Part shown: one piece after another, positions 6,369-11,538 of the stretch
Numbering within the stretch: the first letter of the stretch is position 1
Layout of the letters: every line of letters begins with the position of its first letter
From: Pseudaestuariivita sp.
Lineage (GTDB): Bacteria; Pseudomonadota; Alphaproteobacteria; Rhodobacterales; Rhodobacteraceae
DNA: 11,538 bases
NCBI GenBank assembly: GCA_020629995.1
Contig: JAHDCH010000070.1
Coordinates: 1-11,538, forward strand
Reading direction: 5' to 3'
Notes under the pieces: generated by a model
The model's input: only the letters and a program-made list of their open reading frames with translations
Database searches by the model: none
What the model was told of the DNA's origin: nothing
Translations under genes and position numbers: made by a program

Positions 6369-6760
6369 CCGTCCCCCTCGCCCGCGTCAGCGAGCTCGCC
6401 AAAAAAGCCGGTCTCGGAGCCGAGGCCCATCACCAGCGCCGTATCGTCGCCCAGCACGGCAGCCATCTCGGCGCTCAGCGCCTCGGGCGGCGCCACGCCG
6501 ATCCACACGCCGGCCACGCCGGCCATGGCCAGCCCGCCCAGCGCCGGCCACCCGCCAAGCGCCTCGACAAAGGTCGCGAATACGCCGCGCGGGGCGGCTG
6601 TGTCGACGGGCGCAGGCGCAGAGGTCCAGCTGTCCTGCTCGGCCTCGGCATCCTGCAGGACCCGCGCCAAAAGATCAGGCGACGCGGCGTCTTGCGCGTC
6701 CTCGCGGGCCTCGCTGAACAGCGCGTCCAGGAACATGTCGTCTTTGCCGGTCTCAGTCAT
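6365..6760 (-). CDS. Probable anti-sigma factor, single-span membrane protein
   Basis: 131 residues with no clear family signature. The N-terminal 45 residues are acidic and helical (LDALFSEARED, PDLLARVLQDAEAEQ), as in sigma-binding regions of anti-sigma factors. A Pro/Ala linker follows, then one membrane span (about 71-90, WPALGGLAMAGVAGVWIGV) and an acidic C-terminal tail of about 40 residues, presumably periplasmic. There is no HxxxCxxC zinc anti-sigma motif. Identification depends mainly on context: the ATG overlaps the end of the sigma-factor gene by 8 bases and the stop overlaps the start of the periplasmic sensor, the order seen in cnrYXH-type and other ECF systems. It should hold the sigma factor at the inner membrane until the sensor signals. 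The function is inferred. Confidence 0.72.
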   Translation of the reverse strand: MTETGKDDMFLDALFSEAREDAQDAASPDLLARVLQDAEAEQDSWTSAPAPVDTAAPRGVFATFVEALGGWPALGGLAMAGVAGVWIGVAPPEALSAEMAAVLGDDTALVMGLGSETGFFGELADAGEGDG

Positions 6761-7337
6761 CTTCGAACCCCAGTTCCTCGCGGCGCGGCGCCAGGATCTG
6801 CGCCAGTTGCCGTTTTCCGCGCGCGGTCAGACTTTCCACCGCCTCCACGCTGATGTCCATAATCTCGGCGATTTCGGGATTGCCGAGGTTTTCAAGGTGG
6901 CGCAGGATCACCGCCTGCCTTTGCCGTTCCGGCAGCCTGGCCAGCGCGCCATCCAATGCCGAGAGCCGCTCTCTTGTCTGCATCTGACCTTCGGCATTCG
7001 GCGCGTCATCCGCAGGTTCGGGCACGTCCTCAATCGGCGCAGGCGGCTTGCGGCGCAGCCGGTCGATGCACAGGTTGGCCGCCACACGGTACAGCCAGGT
7101 CGAAACCTGCGCCTCACCCTGCCGCCAGTCCGGCGCGATCTTCCACAGGCGCAACATCGCTTCCTGCGCCACGTCTTCGGCCTCGGCCCGATTGCCCAGC
7201 ATTCGCGTGGCCTGCGCCAACACCCGCGGTGTCAGGCGCAACGTGAGCGTGCGCGCCGCGGCCCGGTCACCATTGGCAAACCGGATCAGCAGGACATCAT
7301 CGCTCAGCTCGGGCGTGGCATCGAGGGGCATCTGCAT
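6753..7337 (-). CDS. RNA polymerase ECF-type sigma factor
   Basis: A 194-residue sigma-70-family factor with regions 2 and 4 only. Region 2 (about 16-97) contains AEDVAQEAMLRLWK (core-binding 2.2) and VSTWLYRVAANLCIDRLRR (2.3/2.4). An acidic, Pro-rich linker (about 98-118) follows, then region 4 (about 126-184) with LPERQRQAVILRHLE and the helix-turn-helix GNPEIAEIMDISVEAVESL. This ECF layout fits control of an envelope-stress regulon. The start was set at the ATG at 7337 (MQMPLDATPELSDD); an ATG at 7331 is the alternative, and neither has a good ribosome-binding site. The same frame is open to 7571, but that part is antisense-like noise inside the EF-hand gene. The stop lies within the first codons of the anti-sigma gene (8-base overlap), which should balance the two products. 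Confidence 0.92.
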   Translation of the reverse strand: MQMPLDATPELSDDVLLIRFANGDRAAARTLTLRLTPRVLAQATRMLGNRAEAEDVAQEAMLRLWKIAPDWRQGEAQVSTWLYRVAANLCIDRLRRKPPAPIEDVPEPADDAPNAEGQMQTRERLSALDGALARLPERQRQAVILRHLENLGNPEIAEIMDISVEAVESLTARGKRQLAQILAPRREELGFEDD

Positions 7338-7362
7338 CTCGTCAAACGTATCGGCTTTGGGA

Positions 7363-7387
7363 CGGGGCGACAATCGATGCCGCCCCG
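7363..7387 (-). repeat. Intercistronic stem-loop CGGGGCG-N11-CGCCCCG
   Basis: Perfect 7-bp all-GC arms (7363-7369 and 7381-7387) around 11 bases, in the 64-base gap between the EF-hand stop and the sigma start. In the mRNA it ends about 25 bases before the sigma ATG. No U-run follows, so a terminator is unlikely. An RNA-processing or stability element that uncouples EF-hand from sigma-factor levels is a reasonable inference. Confidence 0.5.
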
Positions 7388-7389
7388 CG

Positions 7390-7401
7390 CCCTGATCAGG
7401 G
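7390..7401. repeat. Perfect 12-bp palindrome CCCTGATCAGGG
   Basis: It directly follows the EF-hand stop codon (7402-7404 on the minus strand). With the stem-loop at 7363-7387 it makes a structured tract that fills most of the gap before the sigma gene. Confidence 0.45.
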
Positions 7402-7902
7402 TCAGTCGCGTTTCTTGCCGCGGCGCTCCTTAAAGCGCTCGGCCGCTGCCTCGTATTCTTCCTTGGAGATCTTGCCGTCTTCGTCGGTGTCGATCTTCTT
7501 GAACATCTTGGCCGCGCGGTCGCCGCGTTTGCCTTTGCGGCCTTCGCCCGCCTTTTCCAGCTCGGCTGCACTGAGCGTGCCGTTGCCGTCGGCGTCCAGA
7601 TGCTCGATCATCTTGTCCGCGCGGCGTGCCGCCCGCTCACCAGCGCGTTCTGTCGCAGCGGCGATGATCTCGTCGCGCGTCAGCTCTCCGTTGCCATCTG
7701 CATCCGCGGTGGCAAAACGCTCGGCCCGGCTGGCTTCACGCTGCGCGGTGATCTCGGCCTCGGTCACAAAGCCGTCGCCATCCGCGTCAAGCGCCTCGAA
7801 GGCCGGCATTTCGCGCGCGCCGTGGCCTTTGGCCAAAGCGCCGGTCGCGGCAACCGTTCCGATCAGCAGCGACAGGATCAGGGTCTTGGTCGTGGTGGTC
7901 AT
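7402..7902 (-). CDS. Exported calmodulin-like protein with four EF-hands
   Basis: 166 residues. A signal peptide (about 1-24, hydrophobic LILSLLIGTVAATGALA, cleavage likely after ALA) directs it to the periplasm or outside. Four canonical 12-residue EF-hand loops follow: Asp39-Glu50 (DADGDGFVTEAE), Asp67-Glu78 (DADGNGELTRDE), Asp103-Glu114 (DADGNGTLSAAE) and Asp138-Glu149 (DTDEDGKISKEE). Each keeps Asp at positions 1 and 3, Gly at 6 and Glu at 12, so all four should bind Ca2+. Helices between the loops are rich in Arg, Lys, Ala and Glu, and the C-terminus is strongly basic. A good AAAGGAAA ribosome-binding site precedes the ATG. The gene heads the unit with the sigma, anti-sigma and sensor genes, 64 bases before sigma. 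It may be a target or an input of that system; this is inferred from position. Confidence 0.92.
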   Translation of the reverse strand: MTTTTKTLILSLLIGTVAATGALAKGHGAREMPAFEALDADGDGFVTEAEITAQREASRAERFATADADGNGELTRDEIIAAATERAGERAARRADKMIEHLDADGNGTLSAAELEKAGEGRKGKRGDRAAKMFKKIDTDEDGKISKEEYEAAAERFKERRGKKRD

Positions 7903-8132
7903 CGTTGTTTCCTTTGTTTGCTCTTGCGAACCCCGCGGGTGCCTCAGCTTTTTTGCGGGATCATGCCTCTCTCACGCGGGGCGGCTTCGCTTCCGTCGCA
8001 AAAAATGAAAAAAAGTTTGGGCATCCCTGCCAATCGCCTGGCGCGCCCTTTGCGACACGGAGCCGCGGACGCGCCGCCAGCCCTTTCCGCCGGCGCGGAA
8101 AAAGCGCATATGCACGGGCGAAAGGCATACCC
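7903..8132. promoter_or_regulatory. Divergent intergenic region, EF-hand/sigma operon and DUF983-NUDIX operon
   Basis: At 230 bases this is the longest gap in the window and must hold promoters in both directions. An AT-rich tract (8000-8018, two A-runs then TTT) stands out against GC-rich surroundings. I find no convincing sigma-70 hexamer pair and no clear ECF pair of the GGAAC/CGT type. A 7-4-7 dyad lies near the DUF983 side. Confidence 0.45.
8084..8101. repeat. Dyad TTTCCGC-N4-GCGGAAA upstream of DUF983
   Basis: Perfect 7-bp arms (8084-8090 and 8095-8101) around CGGC, ending 31 bases before the DUF983 ATG. The geometry fits either an 18-bp operator or a tight 5' UTR hairpin. Confidence 0.4.
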
Positions 8133-8522
8133 ATGACCAACTCCTCTGTCCTGACCTCCTCCGATGCGGCCCCGCGCGAGACGCGTCCCGCAATCCTGCG
8201 CGGATGGCGGAGGAAATGCCCCAAATGCGGAACCGGCCCGTTGTTGTCGGGATATCTGCAGGTGCGCGGCCATTGCCCGGTCTGCCAGGAAGACCTGAGC
8301 CACCAACGCGCGGATGATGGCCCCGCCTATCTGACAATCCTTCTGGTCGGGCACCTGATGGCGCCGATGCTGCACATCGTCTTTGTGCGCTTTCGCCCCG
8401 AGCCTTTGGTGCTTGTCACCATCTTTGCCGTTGGATGTGTCGCGCTGTCCCTCTACCTTCTGCCCAGGATAAAAGGCGCGATCGTGGGGTACCAATGGGC
8501 AAAGAGGCTGCACGGGTTCTAG
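8133..8522 (+). CDS. DUF983 family membrane protein with zinc-ribbon cysteines
   Basis: 129 residues. The N-terminal cytoplasmic part carries two CxxC pairs, C29-P-K-C32 and C48-P-V-C51, forming a probable zinc ribbon in the family context RKCPKCGTGPLL. An acidic and polar stretch (SHQRADDGPAYL) leads into two membrane spans at about 64-86 and 91-111, and the protein ends with a short basic tail. This matches DUF983, a conserved alphaproteobacterial family without a proven function, to my knowledge. An AAAGG site seven bases before the ATG fixes the start; the frame is open further upstream, but only through intergenic DNA. The last 28 bases overlap the start of the NUDIX gene, so the two are almost certainly cotranscribed. 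Confidence 0.9.
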   Translation: MTNSSVLTSSDAAPRETRPAILRGWRRKCPKCGTGPLLSGYLQVRGHCPVCQEDLSHQRADDGPAYLTILLVGHLMAPMLHIVFVRFRPEPLVLVTIFAVGCVALSLYLLPRIKGAIVGYQWAKRLHGF

Positions 8523-9229
8523 ACAAAGCGGCACGGGACGTCCCGGTCCGAAACGCTGCAACGGTCATCGTGGTGCGGCGTTCGGGCACCGGCGCGCCCT
8601 CGGTCCTGATGGGGCAGCGCGGGGCCAAGGCGGCCTTTATGCCAAACAAGTTCGTCTTTCCCGGCGGCGCGCTGGACGACGCCGATGCCAAGGTCGCGCT
8701 GGCCGGCCCTCTGGGCGCGCCCTGCGCCGAAAGGCTGGGCGAAGACGCGCCACCGGGCCTGGGCCCTGCGCTTGCCGCGGCGGCGATCCGCGAGCTGTGG
8801 GAAGAGACCGGCCTGATCCTGGGCACCCAGGCCCCATGGCAAGGGCCCTGCCCGGACACATGGCGCAGCTATGCGGCCACCGGCCACAGGCCCACCGGCG
8901 AGGGACTGCATTTTGTCTTTCGCGCGCTCACGCCACCGGGCAGGCCCCGCCGCTTTGACGCGCGCTTTTTCCTGGTCGATGCCGGTGCGCTGGCGTCCGA
9001 CCCGGATGATTTCAGCCGCGCCGAAGACGAGCTGTCGCATCTGCAATGGATTCCCCTGCCCGAGGTGCGCAATTTCGATCTGCCCTTCATCACCGAAGTC
9101 GTTCTGGCCGAGATCGCCGCGCTGGCGCAGCAGCCCGGCCCGCCCCCCTCGGTGCCGTATTTCCGCAACTCGGACGAAGAAAGCCTGTTTTTGCGCCTGC
9201 GCGGGCACACGCCTAGGTCGGAAGACTGA
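8495..9229 (+). CDS. NUDIX hydrolase, NUDT19/NUDT7-like
   Basis: A 244-residue cytosolic hydrolase of nucleoside-diphosphate-linked compounds. The opening beta-strand AATVIVVRR (about 21-29) and the FVFPGGALDDAD segment (about 53-64) are typical. The core of the Nudix box, REL-W-EE-T-G (99-106), retains the metal-binding glutamates. The first half of the box (G-x5-E) is absent; instead about 35 residues separate FPGG from REL. Such an insertion is seen in the NUDT19/NUDT7 branch, many of whose members hydrolyse CoA or acyl-CoA, so a CoA-type substrate is possible but unproven. The start at 8495 lies within the DUF983 gene (28-base overlap); a G-rich GTGGGG stretch upstream is the only ribosome-binding-site candidate. 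The last 17 bases overlap the convergent transporter gene. Confidence 0.9.
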   Translation: MGKEAARVLDKAARDVPVRNAATVIVVRRSGTGAPSVLMGQRGAKAAFMPNKFVFPGGALDDADAKVALAGPLGAPCAERLGEDAPPGLGPALAAAAIRELWEETGLILGTQAPWQGPCPDTWRSYAATGHRPTGEGLHFVFRALTPPGRPRRFDARFFLVDAGALASDPDDFSRAEDELSHLQWIPLPEVRNFDLPFITEVVLAEIAALAQQPGPPPSVPYFRNSDEESLFLRLRGHTPRSED

Positions 9230-10121
9230 AGATCAGCAACAGGATCGACAGGCTCAGCACTGCGATCCCGGCCAGTTCGCGCCGCGTGACCTGTTCGCGA
9301 AAGAACAGGACCGATGCGGCCAGACTGAACACCAGTTCGATTTGTCCCAGCGCGTTCACATAAGCCGCCTTTTGCAGAGTGAAGGCGGTGAACCAGCCAA
9401 GCGAGCCTGCCAGCGACGCCAGCCCGACCCACAGCGCCACCCGCCACGCGCGCGCCACGCGGGCAATCTCGCCCGGCTCGCGCAGGCGCAGCCACAGGGC
9501 CATGGCTGCGGTCTGCATCAGCGTCACGATTGACAGGGTCACCGCTGCCCGCATCAGGGCCGAGGCGCTGTCCACCTCAAGCGAGGCAGCGCGGTATGTG
9601 TTGGCCGACACGCCGAACAACAACCCCGACACCAGCCCCAGCACGATGGCCCGGCTGAACAGGCGCGCGCGCAAGGGCTGGGACCCTGCGGGCGGATCGC
9701 TCAGCAGCAGAACTCCGACAAAGCCGATCAGGATGGCCAGCGTCCCTCCGGCCGAGATCCGCTCGCCCAACAGGACCAGCCCGAGGATGGCGGTCTGCAC
9801 CACTTCGGTCTTTTTCAGGGTGATGCCGACGGCAAAGTTGCGCGATTTGAAGATCAGGATCACGCACAGGGTGGCTCCGATCTGCGCGATGCCGCCCACC
9901 GCCGCATAGGCCCAGAACGCCGGCCCCAGCGCGGGCAAAGCCGCCCCGCTGGCCCACAGCCAGCCACCCAGCGCCAAGGCCAGCACCGGTGCCGAATAGA
10001 CAAAGCGCGCAAAGGTCGCGCCCGACGCCGACAGGGCCGCCGCAGCAAGCTGCTTTTGCAGCATGAAACGCAGGGTCTGGAAAAAGGCGGCCACCAGCGT
10101 GGCAATGATCCAAAGGTCCAT
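9213..10121 (-). CDS. EamA/DMT-family transporter
   Basis: A 302-residue inner-membrane protein made of hydrophobic segments, with the two EamA repeats at about 3-141 and 155-298. Each half ends with the family-typical amphipathic motif: LGERISAGGTLAIL (about 118-131) and FFREQVTRRELAGI (about 273-286). Around ten membrane spans are expected. Relatives export or import amino acids, nucleosides or other metabolites by secondary transport; the substrate cannot be predicted. The ATG at 10121 begins the first span (MDLWIIATLV), but no good ribosome-binding site is visible; the nearest G-rich stretch is too far away. The stop codon lies inside the 3' end of the convergent NUDIX gene. It follows the desaturase gene by 121 bases on the same strand; cotranscription is uncertain. 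Confidence 0.9.
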   Translation of the reverse strand: MDLWIIATLVAAFFQTLRFMLQKQLAAAALSASGATFARFVYSAPVLALALGGWLWASGAALPALGPAFWAYAAVGGIAQIGATLCVILIFKSRNFAVGITLKKTEVVQTAILGLVLLGERISAGGTLAILIGFVGVLLLSDPPAGSQPLRARLFSRAIVLGLVSGLLFGVSANTYRAASLEVDSASALMRAAVTLSIVTLMQTAAMALWLRLREPGEIARVARAWRVALWVGLASLAGSLGWFTAFTLQKAAYVNALGQIELVFSLAASVLFFREQVTRRELAGIAVLSLSILLLIFSLPT

Positions 10122-10242
10122 GACGGCTGTCTAAAGCATCCCCCCAGAAACCTGAAACACCGCTTTGGGCGCGACGCGGTGCCTTGCAAGCACGCCGCCC
10201 TCCCCCGCGAGCGGGCCAAACCCCAGACGCGTCACCGCGCGT
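10122..10242. other. Intergenic region, no feature recognised
   Basis: These 121 bases separate the desaturase stop from the transporter start. The stretch is GC-rich. I see no stem followed by a T-run, no clear promoter hexamers and no small coding frame. Confidence 0.5.
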
Positions 10243-11148
10243 TCAGGGCCGTTTCCACAAAGGATGCGCGACACTGTCCTTGGCCCGGAACAAATGGCGG
10301 CGAAAAATCTCGCCATAACAGCTGTAGCGATAGCCCTGATTGCGCCCCAGATAGCGCGCCGCGTTGCCGAAATAGAGCGCGGGCAGCCGGTGCCAGGGCA
10401 CGTCCGGGTGCATATGGTGCACGATGTGGTAATTGTTGTTCAGGAACAGCAGCGCGAACAGGCCGCGATCCTCGATCACCACGGTGCGCCCACCGACATG
10501 GCTGTGCGCCTGATGTTCCAGGAACGTGCGCACCTTCAGCACCGACATCGACCCATAGACCGCCAGCCCATAGGCCCAGGCCGGAACCTGGCCAACGGCG
10601 CTCAGCCACCAAAGCACCAGCGCGCAGGCGGGCACATGCAGCGCCCAGCCCAATGCCACGCGCCGCTCGCCCCGCCGGATGGCAGCCCAGTCGCCTGCCA
10701 TGAACAGCGCCTGCCCGATCAAAGGCCCGACCAGCATCCGCCCCGCTAGCGTGTTGTTGGCCGCAAGCACCACGCGCGCCCAGCGCGGCAGCCGTGCCCA
10801 GACCGCAGGGTCAAGATAGTTGGTTTCGGGATCGTCATACGGGTCGGTCAAATGCGCATCGCGGTGGTGCGCCCGGTGCGTGTCATAGAACCGCAGGTAG
10901 GGCACTGTCAGCCCCAGCGCCGGAAACACCAGCGCACCGTTCAGTACCGGGTGGCGCGTGGGATGGTCGTGCAACGCTTCGTGGCTGAGCGACGCGTGCA
11001 GTGTCAGCGCGATCACCAGCACCGGAATGGCCAGCCACAAAGGCAAAAGCACCGTCGCCACCGCCCAGATCCCGTAACACAGACCCAACAGCACCAGCAT
11101 CGGCCAGTTGGCCGCCCACCCGTGCACCTCGCTCTGATCGCGTGCCAT
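10243..11148 (-). CDS. Membrane fatty-acid-desaturase-family protein
   Basis: 301 residues with the His-box pattern of integral-membrane di-iron desaturases and hydroxylases: box 1 HEALH (His56 and His60, in SHEALHDH), box 2 HRAHH (His91-95), box 3 HIVHH (His241-245), plus extra histidines in EHQAHSH (212-217). Hydrophobic segments at about 17-50, 68-86, 165-183 and 189-204 fit the usual four-span topology. The reaction should be O2-dependent desaturation or hydroxylation of a lipid-like substrate. The family also includes carotenoid ketolases and MocD-like oxygenases, and nothing here separates these. A GAGGGG site lies two bases before the ATG, a close spacing. The gene stands between an aldo/keto reductase and the EamA transporter on the same strand. 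Confidence 0.88.
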   Translation of the reverse strand: MARDQSEVHGWAANWPMLVLLGLCYGIWAVATVLLPLWLAIPVLVIALTLHASLSHEALHDHPTRHPVLNGALVFPALGLTVPYLRFYDTHRAHHRDAHLTDPYDDPETNYLDPAVWARLPRWARVVLAANNTLAGRMLVGPLIGQALFMAGDWAAIRRGERRVALGWALHVPACALVLWWLSAVGQVPAWAYGLAVYGSMSVLKVRTFLEHQAHSHVGGRTVVIEDRGLFALLFLNNNYHIVHHMHPDVPWHRLPALYFGNAARYLGRNQGYRYSCYGEIFRRHLFRAKDSVAHPLWKRP

Positions 11149-11269
11149 GTCCCCTCGTTCAAACTGCGTATGCCAGCGGCGCGGGCCCTAATTGCCCGCG
11201 ATCACGCCTGCGTGAACCATGGCATATTCCGCCGCTTGGGGCGAGAGTTTTCCGCGCGCCGGATGCGTC
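11149..11269. promoter_or_regulatory. Upstream region of the desaturase gene with two dyads
   Basis: Two inverted repeats lie side by side: a stem CGCGGGC-N7-GCCCGCG (11180-11186 and 11194-11200) and a near-palindrome TCACGC-CT-GCGTGA (11202-11215). Neither is followed by a T-run, so termination of the aldo/keto reductase transcript is not obvious. On the minus strand TTCACG (11216-11211), 17 bases and AATTAG form a weak promoter-like pair that would place the dyads over the hexamers. All functional readings here are inferred. Confidence 0.4.
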
Positions 11270-11538
11270 CTAGTACGGCATCGGATGGGCACGGTGCGCC
11301 GCCGCAATGTCGTCCATCACCGCGCTGTCCAGCACCATGTCCCGCCCGGCAAGGATGTGTTCAAGCTGCACCGAGGTCGTCGCGCCAAAGATCGCCGACG
11401 CCATGAAGGGCCGCGACACAGTCCAGGCCAGCGCCATGTGCACCGGATCGAGCCCATGCGCCGAGGCGATGTCCAGATAAGCGTCCACCGCCGCCAGCGC
11501 GCGGTCGGTCTTGCGCCCGCCCAGCATGTCGTGGAACG
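11270..11538 (-). CDS. Aldo/keto reductase, C-terminal fragment
   Basis: 88 residues are visible before the TAG stop; the gene continues past the right edge. The C-terminal part of the aldo/keto-reductase barrel is recognisable: a helix ALAAVDAYLDIASAHGLDPVHMALAW, then FMASAIFGATTSVQLEHILAG, where the GATT-x-x-Q segment contributes to NADPH binding, and the closing helix ending in HPMPY. The family reduces aldehydes and ketones with NADPH in the cytosol. The catalytic Asp, Tyr, Lys and His lie outside the window, so activity and substrate cannot be judged. The fragment reads FHDMLGG at the edge, so the Met at 11527 is internal. Confidence 0.88.
   Translation of the reverse strand, partial: FHDMLGGRKTDRALAAVDAYLDIASAHGLDPVHMALAWTVSRPFMASAIFGATTSVQLEHILAGRDMVLDSAVMDDIAAAHRAHPMPY

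Noticed and set aside
7338..7571. A 78-codon N-terminal extension of the sigma factor
   Set aside because: It lies mostly within the EF-hand coding region in another frame, is Arg/Thr/Ala-rich and resembles no sigma-factor segment.
11188..11220. A 10-codon minus-strand ORF (MVHAGVIAGN) before the desaturase as a leader peptide
   Set aside because: It has no good ribosome-binding site, no codon-run signature for attenuation, and its length is expected by chance.
1..11538. Mobile elements, phage genes, CRISPR repeats, tRNA or rRNA genes
   Set aside because: I looked on both strands and found no transposase or integrase motifs, no regularly spaced repeats and no tRNA-like cloverleaf or rRNA sequence.

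Overview
The window is GC-rich, densely packed alphaproteobacterial chromosome, most likely from a Rhodobacteraceae (Roseobacter-group) bacterium. That assignment is inferred from gene content: a non-pyrrolysine MttB-like methyltransferase with an Arg/Gly-rich N-terminal tail, a PleD-like diguanylate cyclase of divergent type, DUF3572, a DUF983–NUDIX pair, an EF-hand/sigma/anti-sigma/metal-sensor cluster, and the first residues of an H-NOX (heme NO-binding) protein. I see no rRNA, tRNA, CRISPR array, insertion sequence or phage gene. No stretch longer than about 230 bases lacks a gene.

Layout. Positions 1-50 (minus) are the start of an H-NOX gene that runs off the left edge. A minus-strand aldehyde dehydrogenase (147-1589) and an MttB-like methyltransferase (1697-3277) follow, each with its own dyad-rich upstream region. 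A translationally coupled minus-strand pair, DUF3572 then a HAD phosphatase (3392-4365), diverges from a plus-strand PleD-like diguanylate cyclase (4460-5851). Convergent to the cyclase is a four-gene minus-strand module. In transcription order it is an exported four-EF-hand protein, an ECF-type sigma factor, a single-span anti-sigma candidate and a membrane-anchored periplasmic metal-sensor-like protein (7902 down to 5871); the last three genes overlap one another. Divergent from it, DUF983 and a NUDT19-like NUDIX hydrolase overlap (8133-9229). The NUDIX gene overlaps tail to tail with an EamA transporter (9213-10121). A membrane fatty-acid-desaturase-family protein (10243-11148) and the C-terminus of an aldo/keto reductase (11270 to the right edge) complete the window.

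How the genes work together. Two signalling themes stand out. One is NO/c-di-GMP: the H-NOX gene and the PleD-like cyclase gene share a gapped 20-bp upstream block built on a CtrA-like TTAACC half-site. The cyclase keeps its catalytic and inhibitory sites but has lost the phospho-acceptor Asp in its first receiver and has no recognisable one in its second. The other is envelope stress sensing: a periplasmic sensor and anti-sigma factor presumably hold the sigma factor, whose operon begins with an exported Ca-binding-type protein and carries a strong intercistronic stem-loop. The remaining genes look like ordinary metabolism and transport. Several dyads near start codons are candidate operators, but no matching regulator is encoded here.
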